A stretch of DNA of 64,000 bases from contig NZ_KI912577.1 of the NCBI RefSeq assembly GCF_000519085.1, positions 808,501-872,500 on the forward strand. The letters are read 5' to 3'. The notes under the pieces are model-generated. The model was not told the DNA's origin. It was given only the letters and a program-made list of their open reading frames with translations, and ran no database searches. The stretch comes from Methylobacterium sp. 10. GTDB lineage: Bacteria > Pseudomonadota > Alphaproteobacteria > Rhizobiales > Beijerinckiaceae. The position numbers and the translations under genes were made by a program. This document shows, one piece after another, positions 27,269 through 36,089 of the stretch (the first letter of the stretch is position 1; each line of letters starts with the position of its first letter).

Positions 27269-28657
27269 ATGACCAGTGCCACGACCATGGCCGCACCTCC
27301 CGACACCGCCGGACCGGCCGGCATGCCCGTGGCGACGGTACCTCCCGTCGCCCTCGGCCTGCTCGGGCTGCAGCACGTCCTCGTGATGTATGCCGGCGCC
27401 GTCGCGGTGCCGCTGATCGTCGGGCGAGCCCTGAAACTCCCGCCGGATCAGGTGGCGATGCTGGTGAGCGCCGACCTGTTCGCATGCGGCCTCGCGACGC
27501 TGCTGCAGAGCTGGGGCCTGCCGGGGATCGGCGTGCGCATGCCGGTGATGATGGGCGTCACCTTCGCCGCCGTCACGCCCATGGTCGCCATGGGCACCAA
27601 TCCCGAGATCGGGCTGACCGGCATCTACGGCGCCGTGATCGCGTCCGGCCTGTTCGCGTTTCTCGTGGCCCCCCTCATCGGACGGCTGCTGCCGCTGTTC
27701 CCGCCCGTGGTGACCGGCACGATCATCCTGGTGATCGGCGTGTCGCTGATGAAGGTGGGCGTGAACTGGGCCGCCGGAGGGATCGGCAACCCGGATTACG
27801 GGGCGCCGCTCCATCTCGCCATCGCCGCCTTCGTGCTGTGCGTGATCCTGGCGATCACCCGCTACGGCACCGGCTTCGTCAATTCGGCCTCGGTGCTCAT
27901 CGGCATCGTCGCCGGGATGCTCGTGGCCGGATTCGTCGGGCTGGTCGATCTCGGGCATGTGGCCACCGCGTCCTGGTTCGACGTGGTGCGGCCCTTCGCC
28001 TTCGGTGCCCCGACCTTCGATCCCGTCTCGATCGTCACCCTCTGCATCGTGATGATCGTGGTGATGATCGAATCGACCGGCATGTTCCTGGCCCTCGCCG
28101 AGATCTGCGCGGACCCTGTCGACGAGAGGCGCCTGACCAGGGGCCTGCGCGGCGACGGTCTCGGCACCATCATCGGCGGCGTCTTCAACACGTTCCCCTA
28201 CACCTCGTTCTCGCAGAATATCGGGCTCGTGGGCGTCACCGGGGTGCGCACCCGCTACGTCGCGGTGGTCGGCGGGTTCGTCATGCTCGGGCTCGGCCTC
28301 ATTCCGAAGCTCGCGGCCCTCGTGGAGGCGGTGCCGCAATGCGTGCTCGGCGGGGCCGGGCTCGTGATGTTCGGGATGGTCGGCGCGACGGGCGTGCGCA
28401 TCCTCGGCGCGGTGGACTTCGCCCGCAATCGCAACAACCTGTTCATCGTTGCGGTCTCCATGGGTTTCGGCATGATCCCCCTCGTCGCCCCGGCCTTCTT
28501 CAAGCAGATGCCGCATGCGCTGCACCCGCTCCTCGAATCCGGAATCCTGCTCTGCGCGATCGCGGCGGTGAGCCTGAACCTGTTCTTCAACGGCCTGACC
28601 GGCGACGAGGCCGCCCGCGCCGCCGCCCGGCATCAGGCGGCGTCCTCCGAGCATTGA
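27269..28657 (+). CDS. NCS2 uracil/xanthine/urate permease
   Basis: A 462-residue membrane protein with about 13-14 helices. The signature blocks of nucleobase-ascorbate transporters are present: GLQHVLVMYAGAVAVPLIVG (QH motif in TM1), VVMIESTGMFLALAEI (acidic TM8), NTFPYTSFSQNIGLVGVTG and NRNNLFIVAVSMGFGMIP. These motifs fit the xanthine/urate branch rather than uracil. It is followed 43 bp later by uricase, so it most likely brings in urate or xanthine with protons. It is distinct from the AzgA-like permease at 14722. Confidence 0.88.
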   Translation: MTSATTMAAPPDTAGPAGMPVATVPPVALGLLGLQHVLVMYAGAVAVPLIVGRALKLPPDQVAMLVSADLFACGLATLLQSWGLPGIGVRMPVMMGVTFAAVTPMVAMGTNPEIGLTGIYGAVIASGLFAFLVAPLIGRLLPLFPPVVTGTIILVIGVSLMKVGVNWAAGGIGNPDYGAPLHLAIAAFVLCVILAITRYGTGFVNSASVLIGIVAGMLVAGFVGLVDLGHVATASWFDVVRPFAFGAPTFDPVSIVTLCIVMIVVMIESTGMFLALAEICADPVDERRLTRGLRGDGLGTIIGGVFNTFPYTSFSQNIGLVGVTGVRTRYVAVVGGFVMLGLGLIPKLAALVEAVPQCVLGGAGLVMFGMVGATGVRILGAVDFARNRNNLFIVAVSMGFGMIPLVAPAFFKQMPHALHPLLESGILLCAIAAVSLNLFFNGLTGDEAARAAARHQAASSEH

Positions 28658-28700
28658 CGACGGCCGTCTTCATCCACCGCCCCCCTCCTGGGAGACAAGC

Positions 28701-29540
28701 ATGCCCCTGATCGCCTCCAAATACGGCAAGGGCCGGGTGCGGGTGATGCGCCTGACCCGCGACGGCGATGACCACACCCCGCGCGAACTGTCCCTCGCGG
28801 TTCTGATGAAGGGCGCCTTCGATGCCGCCTGGACCGACGGCGACAACCGGGCCTGCGTCGCCACCGACAGCGTGAAGAACATCGTCAACGTGGTCGCGGC
28901 CAAAAACCTGTCCCTCGACAAGGAAGCCTTCGCCGAGGCCGTCGCCGCCACCTTCCTCGACACGTATCCGCAGGTCGAGGAGATCCGGATCGAGGGCAGG
29001 GAGACGCGATGGCTGCGCCAGGCCATCGGCGGTCGGCCGCATGGCCACGTCTTCACCCTCGACGGCAACGGGACGGGCTACGTCAAGCTCGTGGCGAGCC
29101 GCGACGGCGCGGTGATGCAATCGGGGCTGCGGGGCTTCACCTTCATGAAGACCACGCAATCGGGCTGGGCCGATTTCGTCGAGGACCAGTACCGCACCCT
29201 GGCCGATGCCACCGACCGCATCGCCGCGACCGCCATGGACGCCACCTGGACCTGGGCGAGCGCGCCCGCCGACTACACCGCGACCAATGCCAGGGTGCTC
29301 GACATCCTGATCGAGGTCTTCGGCACGACCTACAGCGCCAGCGTGCAGGACAGCATGTACCGCATGGGCGAGTCGGTCCTGGCGGCCATTCCGGAGATCG
29401 CCGAAATCGGGTTCGCCATGCCGAACAAGCACTACATCCCGATCAACCTGACGCCGTTCGGCCTGGAGAACCCCAACACCGTGTTCCTGCCCACCGACGA
29501 GCCCCACGGTCAGATCGAGGCGACGATCGGGCGAGGCTGA
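28701..29540 (+). CDS. Factor-independent urate hydroxylase (uricase)
   Basis: A 279-residue cofactor-free oxidase that turns urate and O2 into 5-hydroxyisourate and H2O2. Catalytic residues are recognisable: Lys10 (SKYGKGRVRV), Thr55 (ACVATDSVKN) and the histidine in MPNKHYIPINL near the C-terminus. SGLRGFTFMKTTQSGW is also a family block. It has a GGGAG ribosome binding site and follows the urate/xanthine permease. The product is handled by the divergent hydrolase/decarboxylase at 26198. The length matches bacterial uricases. Confidence 0.93.
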   Translation: MPLIASKYGKGRVRVMRLTRDGDDHTPRELSLAVLMKGAFDAAWTDGDNRACVATDSVKNIVNVVAAKNLSLDKEAFAEAVAATFLDTYPQVEEIRIEGRETRWLRQAIGGRPHGHVFTLDGNGTGYVKLVASRDGAVMQSGLRGFTFMKTTQSGWADFVEDQYRTLADATDRIAATAMDATWTWASAPADYTATNARVLDILIEVFGTTYSASVQDSMYRMGESVLAAIPEIAEIGFAMPNKHYIPINLTPFGLENPNTVFLPTDEPHGQIEATIGRG

Positions 29541-29935
29541 GCCGCGCGATCCCCGGCCTTCGGGCCGTGGGGACCGTTCTCCGAACGGCTTTCCGCAGGG
29601 CCGTGCCTGTGGAGCACCGCCTCTGCGTCGGACCTTCCCCCGCACGCCTGGACAGCGCTTCTGAAGTGGAGAAGCATGGACCGGGAAAGATGCATGCCAT
29701 GCTGCCCATTTCTGCCAGTAAATGTCGCAGCCGCAACCAAGGCCATGATATGAAACAGCTTATTTCCAATGCTCCCGGACCGGAGGAGAGGGCTCGCGCG
29801 TTCGGCGCCTGAACATGATGCACACGCCTTGTTCATTCCGTGTTGCCCTGCGAGGCAGCGATGCACAAATTCTAGGTTCTTAGGCGAGGCCACTCCTCTC
29901 CTCAGGCCGTCCGGCCCGAACCTGGGACTCGATCC
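29541..29935. other. Intergenic region after uricase
   Basis: 395 bp. A hairpin (CCCCGGCC-TTCG-GGCCGTGGGG, 29551-29572) with a TTCG loop lies 11 bp after the uricase stop; it lacks a T-run and is only a possible terminator. No gene is evident in the rest; the last 60 bp should hold the promoter of the small secreted protein. Confidence 0.45.
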
Positions 29936-30187
29936 ATGACCGCACACCTCATTCTGGGAGCCGCCCTCGGTCTCACCCTCTCCGGCGCCGCCTTCGCGCA
30001 AAGCTACACCGCGCCGGCCGGCATCCCGGCTGCGACCGCCCCCGGCGGTCTCGACGGACTGGCCGCCGCCCGCAACATCGGCGAGTACGACAGCCGCTTC
30101 TCCCGCCCCGTACGCGCCCGGATCGATGCAGGCGGTGCGGTCACGACGGGATCGGTGAGGCAGACGCCGCCACGGCATCGCTACTGA
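29936..30187 (+). CDS. Small secreted protein, 83 aa
   Basis: Begins with a signal peptide (MTAHLILGAALGLTLSGAA, cleaved after AFA), followed by about 60 residues: QSYTAPAGIPAATAPGG, then a basic Arg-rich stretch ending PPRHRY. It shares the AQ...APAG...TAPGG...G.A..RN pattern with the protein at 25829-26092 on the other side of the uricase genes. The function is unknown; small size and export suggest a periplasmic or surface role. Confidence 0.6.
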   Translation: MTAHLILGAALGLTLSGAAFAQSYTAPAGIPAATAPGGLDGLAAARNIGEYDSRFSRPVRARIDAGGAVTTGSVRQTPPRHRY

Positions 30188-30199
30188 GGCCTCGACCGG

Positions 30200-30606
30200 A
30201 GGCCAAGCACCGCCGGCTGCCTGGTCATGCGATCTACTAGGCCGCCCGGCCTCACGGGCCGCTGGCTGATCCAGCGCTTCGCCGAGCAGGCAGCGGACGA
30301 TCCCATGCCGGCCGACGCGCGCTCACCGGGCGCGGTCTTGTCGGGCTGACTCATTCTCAAGGAAAAGGCGATCACGCGCGGAATGCTCGGACGCCTCGCG
30401 GTCCCTAGCGCAGGCGGGATGCAGGCAAGCGGAGATCGCCCCCTCGACAGGCTGCGACCGAGACGCGCGAACCGGCAGCCAAAACCCCAATGCAGTCGCG
30501 ACCGCGGCTGGCTGTTCAGGATTATACTGGACGATATCGAGATCAGATCAGCGATTTGCTAGGTGGGCGCACAAGGGTTCGAACCTTGGACCCGCTGATC
30601 AAAAGG
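30200..30606. repeat. Copy A of a ~400-bp duplication ending in a tRNA-Lys 3' fragment
   Basis: This stretch is a diverged copy of 33370-33797. Shared blocks include GGCCAAGCACCGCCGGCTG, GCTGATCCAGCGCTTCG-type sequence, TCATTCTCAAGGAAAA, CACGCGCGGAAT and GCAGGCGGGATGC. It ends at 30560-30606 with a fragment matching 42 of 47 bases of the tRNA-Lys 3' half. The first part resembles the end of a LysR-type regulator gene (GRWLIQRF) but is not intact. It marks an older insertion boundary at the tRNA-Lys gene. Confidence 0.75.
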
Positions 30607-31060
30607 CACAGCCAAACCATTGATCTGACAGACGGGCGTTGGAACGTGGGGAATGGGGACAGCGATCAGATTACCGCTTCAAGTGCAGGTTGAGAACGAG
30701 GCTGTGGTGATGAGGGATGCCATCGGAACGGGGTCGATACGTCTATTTCGTGGACGAGCGGATTCACCGACAGGGCGCCCCCCCCCCGCGTCACGAAAAC
30801 CGAGGCTGTGGAGATTGCCTGCGTCATCGCGCAGACGCGGACTGATCGGTTTGCTGGACCGGAAATGGACAAGCGCCCCTGCCCCACCTCGACCGGACGA
30901 CATGTGAGGAAGCCCCTTCAGACATTGTGCCTGGAATGCAACATTCGCCACCATAGATTGTGGCATCGTTCAAAACATACATTTGATCGTTGTGCTGCCT
31001 AATTGTTTTCGATCAAACTCTCGTGATCTCACACATTCGTGACGACGCGGGGCTTTCCGG
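30607..31060. other. Intergenic region before the GT61 gene
   Basis: About 450 bp. The sequence has a run of nine C near 30779-30787 and becomes A+T-rich from 30940 to 31050, probably the promoter region of the GT61 gene. No gene, repeat or RNA is recognised. Confidence 0.35.
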
Positions 31061-32596
31061 ATGGACACTGAGCTTTCTGAGCAGGGGCCGGACGAGGCGT
31101 CCGCCGCAGAGGGTGGCCCCCCCAGCCATCGACCCGGCCCCGAGGTCCGCAAGCTGATGCGTCAGGCACAGACTCTGGCTGCGCAGGGCCGGTGGCGGAA
31201 GATCATTCAGGTCGCTGACGACAGCGATTTTGCAGGACGGCCCGAAATTCTTGAGTTCCGCCTTCGCGCCGCTATCGAGCTTGATGACAAGTCCGAGATA
31301 GAGCGGTGCCAGCCCTTGGTCATCGCGGTGGAGAGTGAGGCCTATCGGGTCAAGCTGGCTTCGACTTTGGTCAACGCCAATCTGCCGAACGAAGCAGCGG
31401 CGATCATAGGCTCGCTGCCGGCCGATTTCAGGTCTTCTCAAGCGTCGAACGTCGTCCGCCGCATTAGAGCGACGACCAAGGATGCTACGGCTCTCAAGCG
31501 AGTCCAGCACCTCGTCGCGCCGCGTCCCAAGAAGAAGCTGGGCGCCGACGACGTGATCCGGCACCCCGGCGACGTCGATGATTTTGCCATTCCGAACTCA
31601 CAGATGAGGACCGTGGCGCTCGAAGGTGTCGGTCCCTCGTTCGAGGCTTACATCCACGATCTGTGGAGGCTGTTCGAGAAGCGGATGGAGCGGAAGCCCT
31701 ATCCGTTCGTACGAGAGTTCACGGATGTCTTCGTCAACCAGGAGGGGCGGATCTGGACGCTCGATGGGACGGACCTTCGTGCCTCCAGCGCCGCGAAGGA
31801 AGCACTCGCCGATCCCGCAACAGTGCCCAACATAGACGAAGCCTACCTGTGCATCGGCGGGAGCAAGGGCTATTACGATTGGATCGCCGACCGGCTTGCA
31901 AAACTGAGCTGGTGCTTGGCGCCCGAAACACCGGACTGCGCCATCCTTGTCAGGAAAGAGCAGCGTGGCCTTGCCTTGGATGCACTGGGTACCCTTGGCG
32001 TTCCGGCGGATCGGATTGTCGCCCTTGAAGGCGTCGTATTCTGCCGAAAGCTGTATCTTGGAACCTCATCGACGCAGGCCATGCCCCGCAAGGCAGCGTA
32101 CCATCACACGTACGGGCGTCTGATCGAGGAAGCAGCAAAGAGGAACGACGGATCGACGCCGCGACGTTTCTATATCTCGCGGCGCGACACACCTCGTCGA
32201 GCCATGCTGAACGAAGTCGAGTTTGAGCAGACGATGGCCGACAATGGCATTGTGCCAGTGATCCTGAGCAAGCTCGGTCTCATCGAGAAGGTGAGTCTGT
32301 TTCACAACGCCGATGTCGTCGTCAGCGCACACGGCGCCGGCCTAGCGCACTTGGTGTTCGGTAGACCTGGCCTGCAGGTCGTCGAGATGATGCCAGCGGC
32401 GATGAGCCAAGTGACCCAGATGAACATCAGAACCTGCTTCTCGATGATATCGAGGGCATTCGGGCTTGACCACACGATGATCCTGTACCCGGCAAACCCA
32501 ACCGTTTCCGATTGGACCGCCGACGGCGCGCTCATCAAGAGCGTGTTGCACCATGCCAGATCCGAAAGCAGTTCCGTGGCTCGCGCTGCCGAGTAG
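31061..32596 (+). CDS. GT61-family glycosyltransferase (DUF563)
   Basis: A 511-residue protein. The first 130 residues are a helical region of tetratricopeptide-like character (RKLMRQAQTLAAQGRWRKII). From about residue 270 comes the GT61/DUF563 catalytic domain: RRFYISRRDTPRRAMLNEVE, then FHNADVVVSAHGAGLAHLVF and VEMMPAA, the family core. GT61 enzymes transfer xylose, GlcNAc or other sugars, and in bacteria occur in capsule loci. It lies alone on the 3-kb segment between two tRNA-Lys 3' fragments, so it was probably acquired with that segment. There is no signal peptide. The substrate is unknown. Confidence 0.8.
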   Translation: MDTELSEQGPDEASAAEGGPPSHRPGPEVRKLMRQAQTLAAQGRWRKIIQVADDSDFAGRPEILEFRLRAAIELDDKSEIERCQPLVIAVESEAYRVKLASTLVNANLPNEAAAIIGSLPADFRSSQASNVVRRIRATTKDATALKRVQHLVAPRPKKKLGADDVIRHPGDVDDFAIPNSQMRTVALEGVGPSFEAYIHDLWRLFEKRMERKPYPFVREFTDVFVNQEGRIWTLDGTDLRASSAAKEALADPATVPNIDEAYLCIGGSKGYYDWIADRLAKLSWCLAPETPDCAILVRKEQRGLALDALGTLGVPADRIVALEGVVFCRKLYLGTSSTQAMPRKAAYHHTYGRLIEEAAKRNDGSTPRRFYISRRDTPRRAMLNEVEFEQTMADNGIVPVILSKLGLIEKVSLFHNADVVVSAHGAGLAHLVFGRPGLQVVEMMPAAMSQVTQMNIRTCFSMISRAFGLDHTMILYPANPTVSDWTADGALIKSVLHHARSESSSVARAAE

Positions 32597-32834
32597 AGCG
32601 CGACAAACGAAGAACCCGTCACGGCGTAAGCCGGGCGGGTCAAGGCACTGTCTCGTGGGACGATCGATACCGGCGATCAAGCGCGTCGTGTCATGTAGGG
32701 GAGTGGGACACGCTCAGCATGCGCGTCCCGGCCATGCGTCCGGTTCTCGATGGCTTGCCCTCGCTCAATGGCGGCCAGCAAACCCGTCCGCACCTTCGCC
32801 GTAGACCGATTGATTCGCACGCATCCCGCTCGGC

Positions 32835-33233
32835 CGCACTTTCGACGATGAATGGGACGATGGCGACAGTACCCTCAACGACAATGGCGGCGGCGACCGA
32901 TTCGTCATCTACGAAACGCCTGCCTATGTGAATGGCGGCGCGGGAACCGCCTCCCTCTCTTCGTCATGGGCGGCGGCTCCGTGAGCCTGACCAACACCAA
33001 CTTCTCCAGCGTCGAGACGGTCTAGATCTGCAGCGATACGGATCTCGACATGTTTGAGGTTTGCCTAAAGGAACCGGATCATGTTCCAGACCTCTGCAGA
33101 CGTGGAGATTGTCCGCGCCGTGAGAGCCGACCGCATCCAGCTCTCCAGGGGCAACACTGTCATTGAGGGCACGCGCGGCGGCGACAAGATGTTCTCGGGG
33201 AGCGGCAGCGACACGATCAGCTTCAAGGGCGTG
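32835..33233 (+). pseudogene. Remnant of an RTX-type calcium-binding protein gene
   Basis: Broken coding sequence in more than one frame. The first piece reads TFDDEWDDGDSTLNDNGGGDRFV, the middle reads MGGGSVSLTNTNFSSVETV before a stop, and the last reads EIVRAVRADRIQLSRGN and GTRGGDKMFSGSGSDTISF. The GG-x-GSDTI element is an RTX-like repeat. Frameshifts and stops separate the pieces, so no working product is expected. A second RTX gene, intact, is at 9864. Confidence 0.55.
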
Positions 33234-33282
33234 TCCCGGCGAAGCAGGATGTGCGGCCGCTGATAGCCGAACCGCCGGCACC

Positions 33283-33480
33283 GCTGCGCTGCTCGCGGGG
33301 ATCGGTTTGGGGAGCATGCCGACGCACATGCTGCAGGCAGGCCTGGCGGCCGGCCGCCTCATCGAACTGCACCTGCCGAAGGCCAAGCACCGCCGGCTGT
33401 CCTTTGCCGCGCAATCTTCCGGACCGCCGGGCCCCGCGAGCCGCTGGCTAATCCAGCGCTTCGACGATCAGGGCGCCGAC
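33283..33480 (+). pseudogene. C-terminal remnant of a LysR-type regulator
   Basis: About 66 residues in one frame read as the end of a LysR substrate-binding domain: GIGLGSMPTHMLQAGLAAGR followed by LIELHLPKAKHRRLSFAA and GPASRWLIQRF. The DNA-binding domain is absent and the sequence upstream belongs to the RTX remnant. A shorter version of the same end is seen at 30200-30290. It probably marks the chromosomal neighbour of the tRNA-Lys attachment site before insertion. Confidence 0.55.
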
Positions 33481-33797
33481 GAGCCCTGCCGCCCGACACA
33501 CACTCACCGACCCCGCCGTTCGCGGTCTCGCCGGGCTGACCCATTCTCAAGGAAAAAATGACCACGCGCGGAATACTCGGACGCATCGTGGCTCCCAGCG
33601 CAGGCGGGATGCCCGGACGCAGAGATCGCGCCTTCGAAAGGCCGCGACCGAGACGTACGAACCAGCAGAAAAACCCCCGATCGTGGTCCCGACCGAGGTT
33701 AACTGTTCCGGATAGTACTGGACGATATCGCGATCAGGTCAGCGAGATATTTGGTGGGTGCACAAGGGTTCGAACCTTGGACCCGCTGATTAAGAGT
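33370..33797. repeat. Copy B of the ~400-bp duplication
   Basis: Diverged direct copy of 30200-30606, in the same order and orientation: LysR 3' remnant, CATTCTCAAGGAAAAA block, CGCGCGGAATACTCGGACGC block, then the displaced tRNA-Lys 3' end at 33751-33797. Small indels and many substitutions separate the two copies. Confidence 0.75.
33751..33797. repeat. Left attachment site (displaced tRNA-Lys 3' end)
   Basis: 47 bp identical to 58588-58634. It spans the tRNA 3' end including the encoded CCA, the T-arm and the anticodon loop, but no 5' half, so it is not a tRNA gene. It is 138 bp from the integrase start. Confidence 0.9.
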
Positions 33798-33934
33798 TTG
33801 CGGTGTTTCTATCTCAGGGGTACCTACCACGTCCCTAAGTAACTGATTTTGTTAAGCTGACTGCCCGGGATTACCTTGCTGGGGCATCGCGATCACGCTA
33901 CGACGGTTGCTAGTTGAGCCCCTAGCGACCAATC

Positions 33935-35088
33935 ATGATTCAGCCAAAGCGCCTTACGAAAGCAGCCGTCGAAGCCCTTATCCCAGGGGAGACCCTATGG
34001 AACTCCGAACTGAAGGGCTTCGCAGCTCGCTGTCAGCGTCGTGACCACGTCTACGGCTGAAGTACCGCCTCGACGGGCGGCAGCGGTGGTTCACCATTGG
34101 AAAGCACGGTTCGCCCTGGACGGCCGATCTAGCCCGTCGGGAAGCCAAGCGCCTGTTAGGGCTGGTTGCAAGCGGCGAGGATCCAGCGACGAAAAAGGCC
34201 GTCGCTCGAACCGCACCAACTGTCGCCGAACTCGCGGACCTTTTTCTCAGCGAGCACGTAGAGGCGAAAAATAAGGGCAGCACACATGCTGAGTATGCCC
34301 GGCTCGTCGAGCGGCTCGTGAAACCGCAGCTTGGCAGCAAGCGGGCTGACGAAGTCACGCATGAGGAGGTTCGCCGGCTCCATGTGAAGCTTCGAGCTAC
34401 GCCTTATCAGGCCAATCGATTGATCGCCCTGCTTTCGAAAATGTTCAGCTGGTCGGGGCGTAGAGGCGAAATCAATCCCTGCACGGGCATCGAACGATTT
34501 GTCGAGAAGAAGCGCCGCCGCTACCTGTCAACGGCCGAGCTCGGCCGCCTAGGCGAAGCACTGGCAGCTTTCGAAACCGAAGGCGGAGTCTCCCCTCATC
34601 CAATCGCGGCGATCAGGTTGCTGCTGCTAACCGGCGCCCGGCTAGGCGAGATCCTCACGCTTCGATGGAACTATGTGGATCGCGAGCGCGGCTGCCTCAA
34701 ACTGCCGGACAGCAAAACCGGGGCAAAGGAAATTCACCTCAATGAGGCTGCGTTCGCCGTTCTCGACGCCATGCCGCGCGAACTTGATAACCCCTACGTG
34801 ATCGTCGGCCAGCGGTCGGGCGGCCACCTCGTCAACCTTGAGAAGCCATGGCAGCGGGTTCGGGCTCGTGCGGGCCTGGACGATGTGAGGCTTCACGACC
34901 TGCGACATTCCTTTGCCTCCATCGGCGCCGGCGCGGGCCTCGGCCTACCAATGATCGGCGCCCTTCTTGGGCATACCCAGGCGGCGACGACGGCAAGGTA
35001 TGCGCACCTCGCCGTTGACCCGCTGAGGGCGGCCAACGAACTTATTGGCCAACAGCTAAGCGCCCTGCTAAAAGCAAAGCGGTCATAG
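33935..35088 (+). pseudogene. Tyrosine integrase, frameshifted
   Basis: The N-terminus reads MIQPKRLTKAAVEALIPGET and continues to VYG-stop at 34058; one base off, LKYRLDGRQRWFTIG continues without interruption to 35088. Adding one G at 34055-34056 restores a single protein of about 384 residues of the P4/phage-type integrase family (arm-binding DUF4102-like N-terminus). The catalytic domain is intact, with Arg in LTGARLGEILTL, LHDLRHSFASIG (H-x-x-R), LLGHTQ and the tyrosine in TARYAHL. It would catalyse integration and excision at tRNA-Lys. A truncated protein from ATG 34318 would lack the arm-binding domain. A sequencing error at the GG pair cannot be excluded. Confidence 0.8.
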
Positions 35089-35094
35089 GGTTCG

Positions 35095-35883
35095 TTAACG
35101 CTCGATACTAAGATAATCAAAAGAAGGCTTAAATTGCGTCATTATTAACTTTATAAGCTCTCTAGTTTTTTCATTATTCTCCGCTGTGATCTGATCGATA
35201 ATCTTGCCACTTGCCCGGTCAATACAACGAATATCAATTAAATTTTCGCTCGCAAATGGCTGTTTTTGCTTTGCAGCTATGCTTGGTGCGGCTGCCCTTT
35301 GTTTTTTGGGACTAACCTTACTCATTTCACGCGCCCAACGATCAACACCCTCTCCCTTAACTTTGGATTTTTCAGAAACTTTGGTCGGGTGAATTTTTGA
35401 GTGCTGTAAATAATCAATGGCTCGCTTATCGCGGCTGTACAAGCGTTCGGCCTTTTTGCGTTCAACGTCGTTTTTAGCACCGTATGATATAAGACTCTCG
35501 ACTACGAGACGTACTTTATTGTCTTTCGTCAGCTTTCGATTCAGATTCTTAGCTAAACTATTAAGTAATCTTATATTTTGTTTTTCATCTATGACGATCA
35601 ACAATGAGTATGCTAAAATAATTGCTTCAAGATGTGCTAATTCGCTATTTTTTGAAAATTTTGACACTGCTAATTTTAGTGCCTTGTTGATATCATAGTC
35701 ATCGCTGTTTGAGACATAATCTATATCAAATGCCAGATTGAGATGAGCCTCGGCATCCTGAACAACTGCAGGGTCATTGTGTTCTGGTCGAAATATGATG
35801 TGGGCGTCGGCGCTGTCCATCTCATTCGAAACTGGACGGGGCCGTGTGTCGTGCTTTCCGCTGGGTGTTCTCGACGCTTTCAT
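35095..35883 (-). CDS. Hypothetical protein, lysine-rich, A+T-rich gene
   Basis: A 262-residue protein of unknown family. The gene is clearly A+T-richer than its surroundings, a sign of recent import. Residues 40-140 look helical (LNSLAKNLNRKLTKDNKVRL), residues 140-200 are highly basic (KKAERLYSRDKRAIDYLQHS, SPKKQRAAAPSIAAKQKQ) and the C-terminus is mixed. A nucleic-acid contact is plausible but not shown. It converges with the integrase, 7 bp apart, and has a perfect 15-bp palindrome just upstream of its start. Confidence 0.6.
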   Translation of the reverse strand: MKASRTPSGKHDTRPRPVSNEMDSADAHIIFRPEHNDPAVVQDAEAHLNLAFDIDYVSNSDDYDINKALKLAVSKFSKNSELAHLEAIILAYSLLIVIDEKQNIRLLNSLAKNLNRKLTKDNKVRLVVESLISYGAKNDVERKKAERLYSRDKRAIDYLQHSKIHPTKVSEKSKVKGEGVDRWAREMSKVSPKKQRAAAPSIAAKQKQPFASENLIDIRCIDRASGKIIDQITAENNEKTRELIKLIMTQFKPSFDYLSIER

Positions 35884-35895
35884 TGCATGTCCTCA

Positions 35896-35910
35896 TTCCG
35901 TTTAACGGAA
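35896..35910. promoter_or_regulatory. Perfect palindrome, candidate operator
   Basis: TTCCGTTTAACGGAA is a perfect 7-1-7 inverted repeat located 13 bp upstream of the start at 35883 (minus strand), within the 206-bp region shared with the divergent AlpA-like gene at 36090. This position suits a repressor site governing the lysine-rich gene, the excisionase, or both. Confidence 0.5.
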
Positions 35911-36089
35911 ACATACCAGCGATGAAGCGCGCTGCCAATGCCCCTCTCTGACTTCGCCAAATCGCAGCCCGGCCCGAAAACAACTCACCCGTATGACGCC
36001 GATGGCTAACTGCACCTGCAGCTAACCGCACCGATAGCGCGTGCCTTGGTTGCGTAAAAATTGTCGTCACGAACCCGAGGAACGCAGTG

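Noticed and set aside
29551..29572. Strong terminator after uricase
   Set aside because: The hairpin is good but has no T-run, so it is only mentioned as possible.
30560..30606. tRNA-like sequence that could be taken for a second tRNA gene
   Set aside because: It only has the 3' half (T-arm, part of the anticodon region) and mismatches in the acceptor stem; no 5' half follows.
33751..33797. Perfect tRNA-Lys 3' half as a functional tRNA gene
   Set aside because: After the anticodon loop the sequence does not form the D-arm and 5' acceptor strand; it is the displaced end left by integration.
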